NCBI GenBank assembly: GCA_964652195.1
Contig: CAZZBB010000060.1
Span: 43,347-107,346, forward strand
DNA length: 64,000 nt
Reading direction: 5' to 3'
DNA from: MSPOR6 sp964652195
GTDB lineage: Bacteria > Poribacteria > WGA-4E > WGA-3G
In this document: positions 45,399-54,266 of the stretch, one piece after another
How the letters are laid out: every line of letters begins with the position of its first letter
Numbering within the stretch: the stretch's first letter is position 1
Program-made: the position numbers and the translations under genes
Notes under the pieces: model-generated
What the model was told of the DNA's origin: nothing
The model's input: only the letters and a program-made list of their open reading frames with translations
Databases searched by the model: none

Positions 45399-45692
45399 TT
45401 AGGCATCCGAATCATCGGAAGCTGCACCAAGAATTGCTTCGACATCGGAATGTGGACGAGGAATAACATGTACCGATACCAATTCACCAACTGCTTTGGC
45501 TGCTTCAGCACCAGCATCTGTTGCTGCTTGTACAGCACCTACATCGCCGCGAACCATGACCGTGACAAAACCCCCACCGACCTGTTCTTTTCCAATTAAT
45601 TTCACATTCGCGGCTTTCACCATTGTGTCAGCTGCTTCAACAGCACCAACTAATCCTCGAGTTTCAACCATTCCTAATGCTTCATTGCTCAT
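45399..45692 (-). CDS. Bacterial microcompartment hexameric shell protein (PduA/EutM type)
   Basis: 97 residues, a single BMC domain: ALGMVETRGLVGAVEAADTM at the start, KLIGKEQVGGGFVTVMVRGDVGAVQAA with the pore-region strand, and VHVIPRPHSDVEAIL at the end, the usual hexamer edge. The KLIGKEQVGGG loop lines the pore. ATG 45692 has AAGGAG 8 bases upstream. Together with the downstream aldehyde dehydrogenase it makes a two-gene BMC locus; pentamer, trimer and signature-enzyme genes are absent here, so this is either a satellite locus or one part of a dispersed system. Confidence 0.97.
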   Translation of the reverse strand: MSNEALGMVETRGLVGAVEAADTMVKAANVKLIGKEQVGGGFVTVMVRGDVGAVQAATDAGAEAAKAVGELVSVHVIPRPHSDVEAILGAASDDSDA

Positions 45693-45808
45693 ATCATATG
45701 CTCCTTATCTGTTCTATATATGTAAAATACGACGGACTGATTACTCTCAATAATACTTGTAAGGTGATAATGAAAATGCAGTCCTTTAATCATTACGAAC
45801 TGATTTAT

Positions 45809-45837
45809 ATGATACTATAAATGCGTGTTTTCTGCAA
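45809..45837 (-). promoter_or_regulatory. Predicted promoter of the BMC genes
   Basis: On the minus strand TTGCAG, a 17-base spacer and TATCAT lie about 117 bases upstream of the shell-protein ATG. Confidence 0.45.
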
Positions 45838-45914
45838 ATCAATTTTCAAGTAATAACTATGATTTCACCTTATACAATATGGATAGGTATAGCTTAGTTA
45901 TTTCAAACTTAATC

Positions 45915-45943
45915 TTGACTTTTAATAGGATATTTGATAAAAT
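45915..45943 (+). promoter_or_regulatory. Predicted promoter of the citrate synthase gene
   Basis: TTGACT (45915-45920), a 17-base spacer and TAAAAT (45938-45943) are close to consensus. The leader to ATG 46101 is about 150 bases. Confidence 0.55.
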
Positions 45944-46100
45944 ATCTTGTAGACTAAATAACAATCAGTCAGCAAACTTTCTTAATTAATAGAATCTGAA
46001 AACACTTCATCGTCCATACACTGTTTTTGTGTTGGATTTCCAGTTGTACTTGAAAATAATATACCCTTGGACGGTTCAGATTCTGAACGAAGGAGACTAC

Positions 46101-47654
46101 ATGTTGGATAAGAAAATGGAGGCGAAACAGGTTGCGGGTGTTAGAAAAACCCTGTCTGAAGTTCCCGCTCCCTCCGAGTATTCCCCTGTAACAGAATCAA
46201 TTGAACGGGCAACAGAATTAGGGGAAGATGGAATAGCATCAGCGTTAAAGAATTTTAGTTCTATGCCGCAATCCACGAATGTATTCGCTAATCCTGTTTT
46301 ACACAAGACTGGCGTAAACTGTGGAGACACACAAATAACACTCAATATCAGAAGTTTTGGAATTCGCGGAATTGTAACTGAAAGCGAAATAATAGCAAAT
46401 CAACTTTCACCCGCTTTTGTTATCTTTGCCGGTCTCTTTGGCAGAAAACCTATACAATCTGATGAATTAGATGAAGAAGCTATCCTTTCAGAAATAATAG
46501 ACAAGAAATTTTATCGTTGTACAAACCTTCGTCAAGAAGGACTTTCAGGGAATCATCGCCTCATCAATCAGGTAGCCGAATTTGTAAAAGCCTTCCCTAA
46601 TGCTGGACCTGAAACAGTCATTCAACATTTTTCCACACTCCGAAAATTAAGCAATCCAAATCAAAAAGGTATTAAAGGTACAAGAAAGCAAGGGGCACTT
46701 CTTCTTGAGTTAATCACTACACATATGGAAAATGTTGCCTTGGGAACATTGTCTGTGTATATGCGTCATCAGCTCAGAAACAGTAACGCATTACATCCAC
46801 AAGTGCTGGCAATGCGTGCAAATGATCTTATTGAGGAACACAAGAAAAGTGGAAAAACCTCCTTCCAAACCTGTTATAGTCTTCTATTAGGTAGAGATGC
46901 CAGTTCTGTTGAATCGAATATATTAGAACGGATGGGGATCATTCAAACACATCATGGATCTGCTGGTTCAAACGTCGTTGCTCGATACCTTGCCACCTTA
47001 TATGCTGGGGCAGTGTCAGATTTCTTTGTAGCCGCACAGATGACCTTAGACGGTGATCGACATTTTGGGGCTATTCATGATATGACATCTTTTATTAATC
47101 AGATCGAACCTCTTGATGAAACTGCAAGGGAAACCGCGATTCGCGAGAGAATGACTATTGCTCTTCCTACCTTCGGACATCCAGAAATTGCTGCTGCTGG
47201 ACGAACAGGTGAAATCCAACAAGATCCAAGACCAGCAATCTATTTCAATCCTTTCTTAGACGCTGTTAACACAGGTGAAATCCAACTCACAGATAAACAG
47301 AGAAAACGCTTAGCAATTATACAACGCATATATCAAATCGCCTTCATTGAAGGGATGGTTCGACCAGGACGTGAGAACGAACCACCTCTCCGTTTAACGC
47401 CTAACACAGACTTCGGTGGCTGGGCTGTTCAGGAAGGTTTGGATATATATGAAAGTGATAGAACATTCCTGACTTATATCTTCCGAGGATTTGGTTGGAT
47501 AATGGATGCGCGCGAACAGCTTCAGATGAAGATTATCCGACCTGTCATTCCCCCAGATCCCGATATTATTCCTACCCCATCTGATGATATGACGGTACCA
47601 AACGAGGTCGTATCATTACACAACATGATGGCGGGTGCTAATATATTTGAATAA
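46101..47654 (+). CDS. Citrate synthase-like protein, long divergent form
   Basis: About 517 residues against 370-440 for usual citrate synthases. An N-terminal extension with a beta-rich piece (TQITLNIRSFGIRGIVTESE) precedes the helical body. The three catalytic regions can be aligned by eye: THHGSAGSN (first His loop), LDGDRHFGAIHDM (second His), and TFGHPEIAAAGRTGEIQQDPR with the catalytic Asp in the late DPR. ATG 46101 has AAGGAG 5 bases upstream, better than the earlier in-frame codons. The gene precedes isocitrate and malate dehydrogenases, which supports a TCA role; a 2-methylcitrate synthase is an alternative. Confidence 0.8.
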   Translation: MLDKKMEAKQVAGVRKTLSEVPAPSEYSPVTESIERATELGEDGIASALKNFSSMPQSTNVFANPVLHKTGVNCGDTQITLNIRSFGIRGIVTESEIIANQLSPAFVIFAGLFGRKPIQSDELDEEAILSEIIDKKFYRCTNLRQEGLSGNHRLINQVAEFVKAFPNAGPETVIQHFSTLRKLSNPNQKGIKGTRKQGALLLELITTHMENVALGTLSVYMRHQLRNSNALHPQVLAMRANDLIEEHKKSGKTSFQTCYSLLLGRDASSVESNILERMGIIQTHHGSAGSNVVARYLATLYAGAVSDFFVAAQMTLDGDRHFGAIHDMTSFINQIEPLDETARETAIRERMTIALPTFGHPEIAAAGRTGEIQQDPRPAIYFNPFLDAVNTGEIQLTDKQRKRLAIIQRIYQIAFIEGMVRPGRENEPPLRLTPNTDFGGWAVQEGLDIYESDRTFLTYIFRGFGWIMDAREQLQMKIIRPVIPPDPDIIPTPSDDMTVPNEVVSLHNMMAGANIFE

Positions 47655-47727
47655 TTGAAAGTTTCTGTTATACTCCCTTATTAATAGTAAATAGTACAGA
47701 TATTCTGTGAATCAGAGAGGAATACCA

Positions 47728-48975
47728 GTGATTGATTTTGACCAATTGACGCCTCCATCCGATGGTGAGACAATATACTCCGTCAATGGACAGAGTGTTA
47801 TCCCTAATAAACCTATTATCCCTGTAATTGAAGGGGATGGCATCGGACGAGACATCATGAAAACAACTCGTCGTGTTGTTGATGCTGCAGTCGAGAATGC
47901 TTACGGTGGCAATAAGCAGATTGTATGGTTTGATGTCTATGCCGGTGAAAACGCAATGGAAAAGTATAACGAATGGTTGCCACAGGATACATTTAATGCC
48001 ATTGAGCACTTTCGTGTTGCATTAAAAGGACCATTAACGACTCCTGTCGGTGGTGGTTTTCGGAGTTTAAATGTAACTTTACGGCAGGTTCTCGAACTAT
48101 ATGCATGTGTTCGACCTGTTCGATATTTTCAAGGTGTCCCCGCTCCCGTCACACATCCTGAAAAGATGGATGTCGTCATTTTTCGTGAAAACACGGAAGA
48201 TGTTTACGCCGGTATAGAATGGGAACAAGGAACTCCTGAGGTAAAGAAAGTTATTGAGCTGCTGAAAACTGAGATGGGGGTGGAGATCCGTGAAGATTCA
48301 GGCGTCGGTATTAAACCTATTAGTATTTTTGGTACCAAACGTTTAGCACGGATGGCAATTCAATATGCAATTGAGCACCGTAGAAAAAGTGTTACCTTTG
48401 TCCATAAAGGAAACATCATGAAATTTACTGAAGGGGCATTCTGTGCTTGGGGTTATGAACTTGCAAAAGAGGAATTTTCTGATGAAACGATAGCCGAATC
48501 CGAGTTGTATGATCAATATGACGGAAATGTTCCTGATGGAAAAATAGTTGTTAATGACAGAATTGCTGATAGTATGCTTCAACAGATATTAACTCGGACA
48601 GATGAGTATGACGTAATTGTCACACCGAATTTGAACGGGGACTATCTCTCCGATGCAGCTGCAGCCCAAGTTGGTGGTATAGGGATGGCACCGGGTGGTA
48701 ATCTGAACGATGAGGTGGCATTATTTGAAGCAACACACGGCACTGCCCCCAAATACGCGGATCAGGATGTTGTCAATCCAAGTTCACTTATCCTCTCTGC
48801 AGTCATGATGTTAGAGCATATCGGTTGGCAAGAGGCAGCAGATTTAATTATCACTGGACTTGAAAAGACTATCCTTCAGAAACGTGTTACATACGATTTG
48901 GAACGTCTCATGGAAGGTGCTACAAAGGTTCGCACATCTGAATTTGGTGAAGCAATTATTGAGAACTTTTTGTAA
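47728..48975 (+). CDS. icd: NADP-dependent isocitrate dehydrogenase
   Basis: About 415 residues of the E. coli Icd type. GGGFRSLNVTLRQ carries the isocitrate-binding Ser, the one phosphorylated in E. coli; NLNGDYLSDAAA holds metal-binding Asp residues; ATHGTAPKYADQD has the Lys-Tyr pair linked to NADP preference. It decarboxylates isocitrate to 2-oxoglutarate, which is also the cosubstrate for the PhyH enzymes nearby. GTG 47728 is preferred to GTG 47707 because AGAGGA lies 6 bases upstream. It is 73 bases downstream of the citrate synthase gene, so probably the same transcript. Confidence 0.97.
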   Translation: MIDFDQLTPPSDGETIYSVNGQSVIPNKPIIPVIEGDGIGRDIMKTTRRVVDAAVENAYGGNKQIVWFDVYAGENAMEKYNEWLPQDTFNAIEHFRVALKGPLTTPVGGGFRSLNVTLRQVLELYACVRPVRYFQGVPAPVTHPEKMDVVIFRENTEDVYAGIEWEQGTPEVKKVIELLKTEMGVEIREDSGVGIKPISIFGTKRLARMAIQYAIEHRRKSVTFVHKGNIMKFTEGAFCAWGYELAKEEFSDETIAESELYDQYDGNVPDGKIVVNDRIADSMLQQILTRTDEYDVIVTPNLNGDYLSDAAAAQVGGIGMAPGGNLNDEVALFEATHGTAPKYADQDVVNPSSLILSAVMMLEHIGWQEAADLIITGLEKTILQKRVTYDLERLMEGATKVRTSEFGEAIIENFL

Positions 48976-49007
48976 AAATACCATTACATATAACAAGGAA
49001 TAGGCAC

Positions 49008-49145
49008 ATGACTATAAATACAAAACTTGCTCTCGGAATTGGTCTGTTAGTTGGTATTGGCTTTGGGATAGGGGTTGAGTTATATCGTCTTCATAAATGT
49101 ATCTTGGAAGAATTGGTAGCAATTCGCAAGCAGGGAGAAAGGTAA
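49008..49145 (+). CDS. 45-residue single-span membrane peptide
   Basis: ATG 49008 with AAGGAA 8 bases upstream opens a 45-codon frame ending in TAA. The peptide has a short polar start, one glycine-rich membrane segment (LALGIGLLVGIGFGIGVEL, about 7-25) and a basic amphipathic tail (YRLHKCILEELVAIRKQGER). It lies 32 bases after icd and 47 before the lipoprotein gene on the same strand. The spacing, ribosome-binding site and clean topology argue for a real gene. Function unknown. Confidence 0.6.
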   Translation: MTINTKLALGIGLLVGIGFGIGVELYRLHKCILEELVAIRKQGER

Positions 49146-49192
49146 GTATCCTTGTCTACATGCAACACATTCCATTTATAAGAATGTAGACC

Positions 49193-50098
49193 ATGAAATT
49201 ATTTTTTAAAATTTTCGCGTTAGTAATATATAGTTCCTTTGCAGTTTATATGATTTGCTGCGGGGAAAATGAAAATGCAGCGTTTATAAATGCATACCCG
49301 CCAAACAACAGCACAATCAACTCGGATGATGTGATTACTGTTATCTTTGACAACACACCAGTGATGGTAGACGTAGAAATACAAAGGCTTAATGACTCAA
49401 ATTTTTTATGGGAATTGGATGAACAAACTCTTACTGTTCGAGGGAATTCGAAATTCTCTTCTGGTCGGAATTACGTTATTATAATCTCCTGGGCAACAGG
49501 TCGCAAAATCTTAAACTACACAGTGCGTCGATCACCTCCCAAAGTGATTGATGTCCTCACTGCAGCATTAGTAAGCGCTTCACCCGCAAGTGGTGATCTC
49601 GCAGCAAATGGTAGCATTACCGTTACATTCGACAACAATCCTGGTGACGTAACAGCCAGTGCCGGTACAGTTGCTGGATCAGGTAAATCTCGTACCATCT
49701 CTGGCCCCTTTACACCTGGTGCACTTGCACTCAACCTCAGTTGGACAAACAGTGAAAGTAGTCATACACTGAACTATACAGTGTATGACGCAGATGAAAC
49801 CGCTCCAGAAGTTACAGCCAGTAGTCCTAAAGACGGTGCTGAAGGTGTGGACCCCGCAAAAGTGTTTGAAGACGGTATCGAGGTCACATTCAATGAAAAC
49901 GTCACTGGAGATTTAATGCTCTTGGATGGCGATGATGATGTAGGTTGGACATCCGAAACTTCAGATAACAAGATTACCCTTACAGGGAACGCCGGACAAG
50001 AACTCAGCAACGAAACAGAATATGAAATTGCAGGTACAGTGAAAGACGGTAATGGGAACGAAGCGGAAGTCAGTATTACGTTTGTTACAAAAGACTAA
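49193..50098 (+). CDS. Lipoprotein with Ig-like (Big_5-type) domains
   Basis: 301 residues. The N-terminal signal (about 1-23) ends in VYMICCGEN, a plausible lipobox with lipidated Cys. Three beta-rich modules follow: 35-115 (YPPNNSTINSDDVITVIFD), 125-200 (ASPASGDLAANGSITVTFD) and 205-301 (SSPKDGAEGVD...IEVTFNENVTGDLML), the last a good Big_5 type domain as in bacterial surface proteins. No enzymatic motif. It is encoded between TCA-cycle genes but is probably a surface or periplasmic binding/structural protein. ATG 49193 has only a weak ribosome-binding site. Confidence 0.82.
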   Translation: MKLFFKIFALVIYSSFAVYMICCGENENAAFINAYPPNNSTINSDDVITVIFDNTPVMVDVEIQRLNDSNFLWELDEQTLTVRGNSKFSSGRNYVIIISWATGRKILNYTVRRSPPKVIDVLTAALVSASPASGDLAANGSITVTFDNNPGDVTASAGTVAGSGKSRTISGPFTPGALALNLSWTNSESSHTLNYTVYDADETAPEVTASSPKDGAEGVDPAKVFEDGIEVTFNENVTGDLMLLDGDDDVGWTSETSDNKITLTGNAGQELSNETEYEIAGTVKDGNGNEAEVSITFVTKD

Positions 50099-50208
50099 AG
50101 GTAAATTTAACAAACACAGCAACTGAAAGACATTAATGTAATTGTTGGTATTTTACGCAAGAACTAATAATACAGTAAATACTGGTACATTGGAAAACGG
50201 AGGAAGAA

Positions 50209-51135
50209 GTGGCAAGAAAAAAAATTAGTGTAATCGGGGCCGGCAATGTCGGTGCGACAGCAGCATTCCTAATCGCGCAGAAGCAGCTTGGTGATGTCGT
50301 GATGATAGACATTGTGGATGGTGTGCCACAAGGTAAGGCACTGGATATGGCAGAGATGGGACCGGTAGAATTGTTTGACGCTGCGATTAGTGGTGATCTG
50401 GATTATTCCGCTACAGCAGATTCCGATTTAGTAATTATTACATCCGGTTCTCCACGAAAACCCGGGATGACTCGTGAAGACCTATTGCAAACGAATGCCA
50501 ATATCGTTGGTAGTGTCACAGAAAATGTGGTGAAACATTCGCCTGATACTATTATTATGATGCTAACCAACCCACTTGATATCATGACCTACCATGCGTG
50601 GAAAGTATCGGGATTCCCTTCTCAACGTGTTGTTGGACAAGCCGGTGTTTTGGATTCTGCTCGATTTCGTTATTTTATTTCACTTGAACTGGGTGTTTCC
50701 GTAGAAGATATCCATGCGCTCGTTCTTGGTGGACACGGTGATACAATGGTCCCCCTACCGCGTTATACGACTGTCAACGGTATCCCTATACCCCAATTGA
50801 TTTCTAATGAGCGGATTGAAGAGATGGCACAACGCACCCGTGATGGTGGTGCTGAGGTTGTAAACCTTCTCAAGACCAGTGGGTATTATGCAGCTGGTGC
50901 ATCATTGGCACAGATGGCAGAAGCAATCATTTTAGATAAAAAACGTCTACTTCCCTGTTCTGCACACCTCACAGGACAATACGGAATCAATGATCTCTAT
51001 ATTGGTGTGCCAATTAAACTGGGTGCGGACGGTATTGAAGAGATTATTGAGATTGAACTGACAGATGAAGAAGTAAATGCTCTGCAGACATCCGCACAAA
51101 CGTATCGTGAAGGCATTGCATTATTAGGATATTAA
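50209..51135 (+). CDS. mdh: Malate dehydrogenase
   Basis: 308 residues of the LDH-like MDH group. GAGNVGATAA binds NAD, IDIVDG supplies the acidic ribose ligand (NAD preference), PRKPGMTREDLLQ has Arg at the specificity position for malate, LTNPLDIMTY, and GGHGDTMVPL has the catalytic His. It interconverts malate and oxaloacetate, supplying the citrate synthase encoded upstream. GTG 50209 has GGAGG upstream. A perfect bidirectional terminator follows. Confidence 0.97.
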   Translation: MARKKISVIGAGNVGATAAFLIAQKQLGDVVMIDIVDGVPQGKALDMAEMGPVELFDAAISGDLDYSATADSDLVIITSGSPRKPGMTREDLLQTNANIVGSVTENVVKHSPDTIIMMLTNPLDIMTYHAWKVSGFPSQRVVGQAGVLDSARFRYFISLELGVSVEDIHALVLGGHGDTMVPLPRYTTVNGIPIPQLISNERIEEMAQRTRDGGAEVVNLLKTSGYYAAGASLAQMAEAIILDKKRLLPCSAHLTGQYGINDLYIGVPIKLGADGIEEIIEIELTDEEVNALQTSAQTYREGIALLGY

Positions 51136-51145
51136 AATCCTTGAA

Positions 51146-51194
51146 AAAAATGTCCATATCAACACCTTTATAGATTGTTGATATGGACATTTTT
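51146..51194. terminator. Bidirectional terminator between mdh and the convergent nuclease-like gene
   Basis: AAAAATGTCCATATCAACA (51146-51164) is exactly repeated in inverse as TGTTGATATGGACATTTTT (51176-51194), a 19-bp perfect stem with an 11-base loop and A/T runs on both sides, so it can end transcripts from either strand. Confidence 0.88.
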
Positions 51195-51212
51195 AACGTT
51201 GTCAACACTATA

Positions 51213-51818
51213 TCACACCTTTTGCTCCACCATACTGGAAAGGATACCAAGAATCTTGTCACACCGCTCAATCGTATAGGTTGACATGTCAACTTGCAAA
51301 CACTTACCATGCAACTTAAGAAATAACCACTCAACACCTGTTGTACTCGCCCCATAAACAGTTGATATGTCATTTCCTCTCTCAGCATTAAAACGTTGGG
51401 CAGCGAGCATCTCTGCAACACACTGTCCAAGTCCGAGCTTCAAGTCAAGATTCTTTGCTTCAACCAGGATGACTACCGGAGCCTCCAAATAAAATTGTTC
51501 AGGAGATAAACTCACTAAAAAATCACATACACCGGTCAACCCTATTTCAGCATCAACATTGAAGTCAATACCAGAAAACAGACTAATATTGTGATCAAAG
51601 TGCTCAAGAAGGTCAACGAGCACGTCAACAACTATAAGCTCAGATCTTGCTTTCTCAGTACCGATCGCAGTGGCTAATGATGTCTTTCTCGCTAAACCCA
51701 TCGTGAGATACGTACTTGGCTCCACTGGTTCTATTTCAGAAAAGAGTCCTAAAGACCGAACTGTTTCAAGTTGAAACGTTTTTTGTGCGCTTTCTAAGGT
51801 AAATTCGCTATAAGACAT
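51213..51818 (-). CDS. PD-(D/E)XK nuclease-like hypothetical protein
   Basis: 201 residues, no signal or membrane segment. The core has GVCDFLVSLSP followed by VVILVEAKNLDLKLGLGQCVAEML, i.e. an Asp, then Glu-x-Lys on a strand and a Gln on the next helix, the arrangement of the PD-(D/E)XK restriction-like nuclease fold (QxxxE/EAK type). Many such single-domain proteins are of unknown role; defence, repair or decayed function are all possible. ATG 51818 has AGAG upstream. It is downstream of dnaK on the same strand with only 38 bases between start and dnaK stop. Confidence 0.75.
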   Translation of the reverse strand: MSYSEFTLESAQKTFQLETVRSLGLFSEIEPVEPSTYLTMGLARKTSLATAIGTEKARSELIVVDVLVDLLEHFDHNISLFSGIDFNVDAEIGLTGVCDFLVSLSPEQFYLEAPVVILVEAKNLDLKLGLGQCVAEMLAAQRFNAERGNDISTVYGASTTGVEWLFLKLHGKCLQVDMSTYTIERCDKILGILSSMVEQKV

Positions 51819-51856
51819 ATCTGTTTCTCTCAGAATAGGATCAAAGCATCAAGAGA

Positions 51857-53779
51857 TTATTCTTTCTTCTCTTCGTCTTCATCAACAACCTCGTATTCTG
51901 CGTCAACAACATCACCGTCTTCAGTAGATTCACCAGCAGGATCTCCCTCTGGGGCTGCACCAGGTTCTGCACCTGCAGCTTGTTGATAGATTTCAGCTGA
52001 TGCTTCATGCCAGATCTTCGTTAGGTCATCAGTTGCAGCTTTAATTTCGGGGGTGTTGTTTGCTTCCAATGCTTGTTTTACACGTTCAACAGCAGCATTA
52101 ACCTTTTCTTTAGTTGCCTCACCAACCTTGTCCCCGAATTCATTGAGATTTTTCTCAGTCTCATAGATCAATGAATCTGCTTGGTTGCGTGTTTCAACTT
52201 CCTCACGCTTCTGTTTATCTTCTTCAGCATGTGTTTCAGCATCTTTTACCATTTGTTCGATTTCTTGCTCACTCAGACCAGAAGACGCTGTTATTGTAAT
52301 CTTCTGTTCTTTCCCTGTTCCTGTATCCTTTGCTGATACGTTAAGAATACCGTTTGCATCAATGTCAAATGTAACCTCAATTTGTGGCATGCCTCTACGG
52401 GCAGGGGGAATTTCATCAAGTCTAAATCTACCGATGGTCTTATTGTAAACCGCTTGTTCCCGTTCACCTTGAAGGACATGAACATCTACTGCGGTTTGGT
52501 TATCTTCTGCGGTTGTAAACTTCTCAGATTTTTTCGTTGGGATAGTCGTATTCTTTTCGATTAACCGTGTAAACATACCACCAAGTGTCTCAATACCGAG
52601 AGAGAGTGGGGTAACATCTAATAGTAGAATATCCTTCACTTCCTCATCGCCAGCAAGAACACCACCTTGAATTGCTGCACCAACAGCAACAACTTCATCG
52701 GGATTGACACCTTTATGCGGTTCTTTTCCAAAAAGTTCTTGAACTGCTTCCTGTACCTTAGGCATCCGAGTTTGACCACCAACGAGAATAACCTCATCAA
52801 TTTCGGAAGGTTGCATCTCGGCATCACTGAGTGCTTGTCGACATGGTTCCAACGATCTATTCACTAAATCGTCTGTAATCTGTTCTAATTTCGCACGTGT
52901 GAGTGTTAGGTTTAGGTGTTTCGGTCCACTGGCATCAACACTAATGAACGGCAGGTTAATATCTGTCTGAAGCGTACTGGAAAGTTCACACTTTGCGGTT
53001 TCTGCGGACTCTTTCAAACGTTGGAGTGCCATCTGGTCATTTCGTAAATCAATTCCTTGACTACTCAAAAATTCTTGTGCCATCCAATCAATAACCGCTT
53101 GGTCAAAGTCATCACCACCGAGGTGTGTATCTCCATTAGTGCTTTTTACCTCAAAAACACCATCACCGATTTCCAGAATTGATATGTCAAACGTTCCGCC
53201 CCCAAGGTCATAGACAGCAATCTTCTTATCGCCTTCATTTTGTAATCCATAAGCAAGGGATGCAGCGGTAGGTTCGTTGATAATCCGCAATACCTCTAAC
53301 CCCGCAATTTTACCTGCATCAGCGGTTGATTGTCGTTGTGAATCATTAAAATATGCAGGGACAGTGATAACCGCTTGTGTAACATCCTCGCCAAGATACG
53401 CTTCGGCGGTTTCTTTCATTTTCCTGAGAACCATAGCAGAGATTTCAGGGGGTGTATAATCTTTACCCTCTATACTTACTGCAATGTCTCCATCTTTGTC
53501 ACTTTTTAATTCATAAGGTACACGGGAAGTTTCTTCTCCAATTTCACTGAATTTTCTTCCCATAAATCGTTTGATTGAGAATATTGTATTTTCGGGGTTC
53601 GTGATTGCTTGTCTTTTTGCAACCTGTCCGACTGGACGTTCCCCTTCTTTGGTAAATCCGACTACAGAAGGCGTCGTTCGGTTTCCTTCAGCATTTTCAA
53701 TTACCTTAGGTTCACCACTTTCTAAAATCGCAACACACGAGTTTGTTGTCCCTAAATCAATTCCTATTACTTTTCCCAT
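51857..53779 (-). CDS. dnaK: Chaperone DnaK (Hsp70)
   Basis: 640 residues. GIDLGTTNSCVAI at the start, IAVYDLGGGTFDISIL (phosphate 2 region), EVILVGGQTRMPKVQ, the interdomain linker DILLLDVTPLSLGIE, substrate-binding domain and the acidic tail ending EEKKE. It is an ATP-driven chaperone; no grpE or dnaJ gene adjoins it here. ATG 53779 has GGAG 7 bases upstream, and a TTGACA-17-GATTAT promoter sits 48-76 bases before it; no CIRCE element seen. Confidence 0.98.
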   Translation of the reverse strand: MGKVIGIDLGTTNSCVAILESGEPKVIENAEGNRTTPSVVGFTKEGERPVGQVAKRQAITNPENTIFSIKRFMGRKFSEIGEETSRVPYELKSDKDGDIAVSIEGKDYTPPEISAMVLRKMKETAEAYLGEDVTQAVITVPAYFNDSQRQSTADAGKIAGLEVLRIINEPTAASLAYGLQNEGDKKIAVYDLGGGTFDISILEIGDGVFEVKSTNGDTHLGGDDFDQAVIDWMAQEFLSSQGIDLRNDQMALQRLKESAETAKCELSSTLQTDINLPFISVDASGPKHLNLTLTRAKLEQITDDLVNRSLEPCRQALSDAEMQPSEIDEVILVGGQTRMPKVQEAVQELFGKEPHKGVNPDEVVAVGAAIQGGVLAGDEEVKDILLLDVTPLSLGIETLGGMFTRLIEKNTTIPTKKSEKFTTAEDNQTAVDVHVLQGEREQAVYNKTIGRFRLDEIPPARRGMPQIEVTFDIDANGILNVSAKDTGTGKEQKITITASSGLSEQEIEQMVKDAETHAEEDKQKREEVETRNQADSLIYETEKNLNEFGDKVGEATKEKVNAAVERVKQALEANNTPEIKAATDDLTKIWHEASAEIYQQAAGAEPGAAPEGDPAGESTEDGDVVDAEYEVVDEDEEKKE

Positions 53780-53826
53780 TTTATCTCTCCAATTATTATA
53801 TTATTGTTGTTTAGCAATATTAAATA

Positions 53827-53855
53827 ATAATCTTACGATTTTCGATATGTGTCAA
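53827..53855 (-). promoter_or_regulatory. Predicted promoter of dnaK
   Basis: On the minus strand TTGACA (53855-53850), a 17-base spacer and GATTAT (53832-53827). A perfect GGGCGGGG hairpin lies just upstream (53864-53882). Confidence 0.5.
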
Positions 53856-53863
53856 ACCCGTAG

Positions 53864-53882
53864 GGGCGGGGTTTCCCCGCCC
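53864..53882. repeat. GC-rich perfect hairpin
   Basis: GGGCGGGG, TTT, CCCCGCCC is a perfect 8-bp stem in otherwise AT-rich DNA. It is the core of the TAGGGGCGGGGTTTCCCCGC palindromic repeat type, 9 bases upstream of the dnaK -35 box. Confidence 0.65.
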
Positions 53883-53980
53883 GTTATTGACGCATAATGT
53901 GAATATTTAATATTGAAACTTGCTTTAGATGAAGATTAAGAAAATATTTCGGTAATTCTAATTTTCCCAAACCCGGTAGG

Positions 53981-54036
53981 CGGGGAATGACTAAATGTCA
54001 TTCATACCCGGGGAATGACTAAATGTCATTCATACC
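53981..54036. repeat. Exact tandem duplication of a 28-base palindromic unit
   Basis: CGGGGAATGACTAAATGTCA followed by TTCATACC occurs twice without interruption (53981-54008, 54009-54036). Each unit contains GAATGACTAAATGTCATTC, an 8-bp inverted repeat around AAA-like centre. Confidence 0.8.
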
Positions 54037-54037
54037 G

Positions 54038-54068
54038 TTGATTCCTTGATTCCTTGATTCCTTGATTT
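54038..54068. repeat. TTGATTCC microsatellite
   Basis: Three perfect TTGATTCC units (54038, 54046, 54054) and a fourth partial one. Runs like this can change copy number by slippage. It lies directly after the 28-base tandem repeat. Confidence 0.8.
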
Positions 54069-54266
54069 GGATTTTTTCAAAATTGCCGATTTTAAAAATT
54101 AATCTTCATGAAAACAACTGATAAACTGATATAAGTAATAGCAATATCTGTGCCAACCCTACATGTTGATATAGTGGTAACTTATTTTTCTACAAGTCAA
54201 TTTGGCAGTTAGTCTATACGTTTGAATCTGATGTTGTCTGCCAATTTGGCATACATTATAATGAGG

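Larger units (their letters stand above)
45693..46100. other. Divergent promoter region between BMC and citrate synthase genes
   Basis: About 400 bases. It contains the BMC promoter (45809-45837, minus) and the citrate synthase promoter (45915-45943, plus) about 80 bases apart, leaving room for shared regulation. No gene seen. Confidence 0.5.
53780..54266. other. Repeat-bearing intergenic region upstream of dnaK
   Basis: About 490 bases with no gene: the dnaK promoter, the GC-rich hairpin, an exact 28-base tandem duplication (53981-54036) and an 8-base microsatellite (54038-54068). Confidence 0.55.

Noticed and set aside
53780..53860. CIRCE heat-shock operator upstream of dnaK
   Set aside because: No TTAGCACTC-N9-GAGTGCTAA type inverted repeat is present; only an ordinary promoter is seen.
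53981..54068. Possible short CRISPR-like array
   Set aside because: The 28-base units are directly adjacent with no spacers and the 8-base units are a simple microsatellite; no cas genes are nearby.
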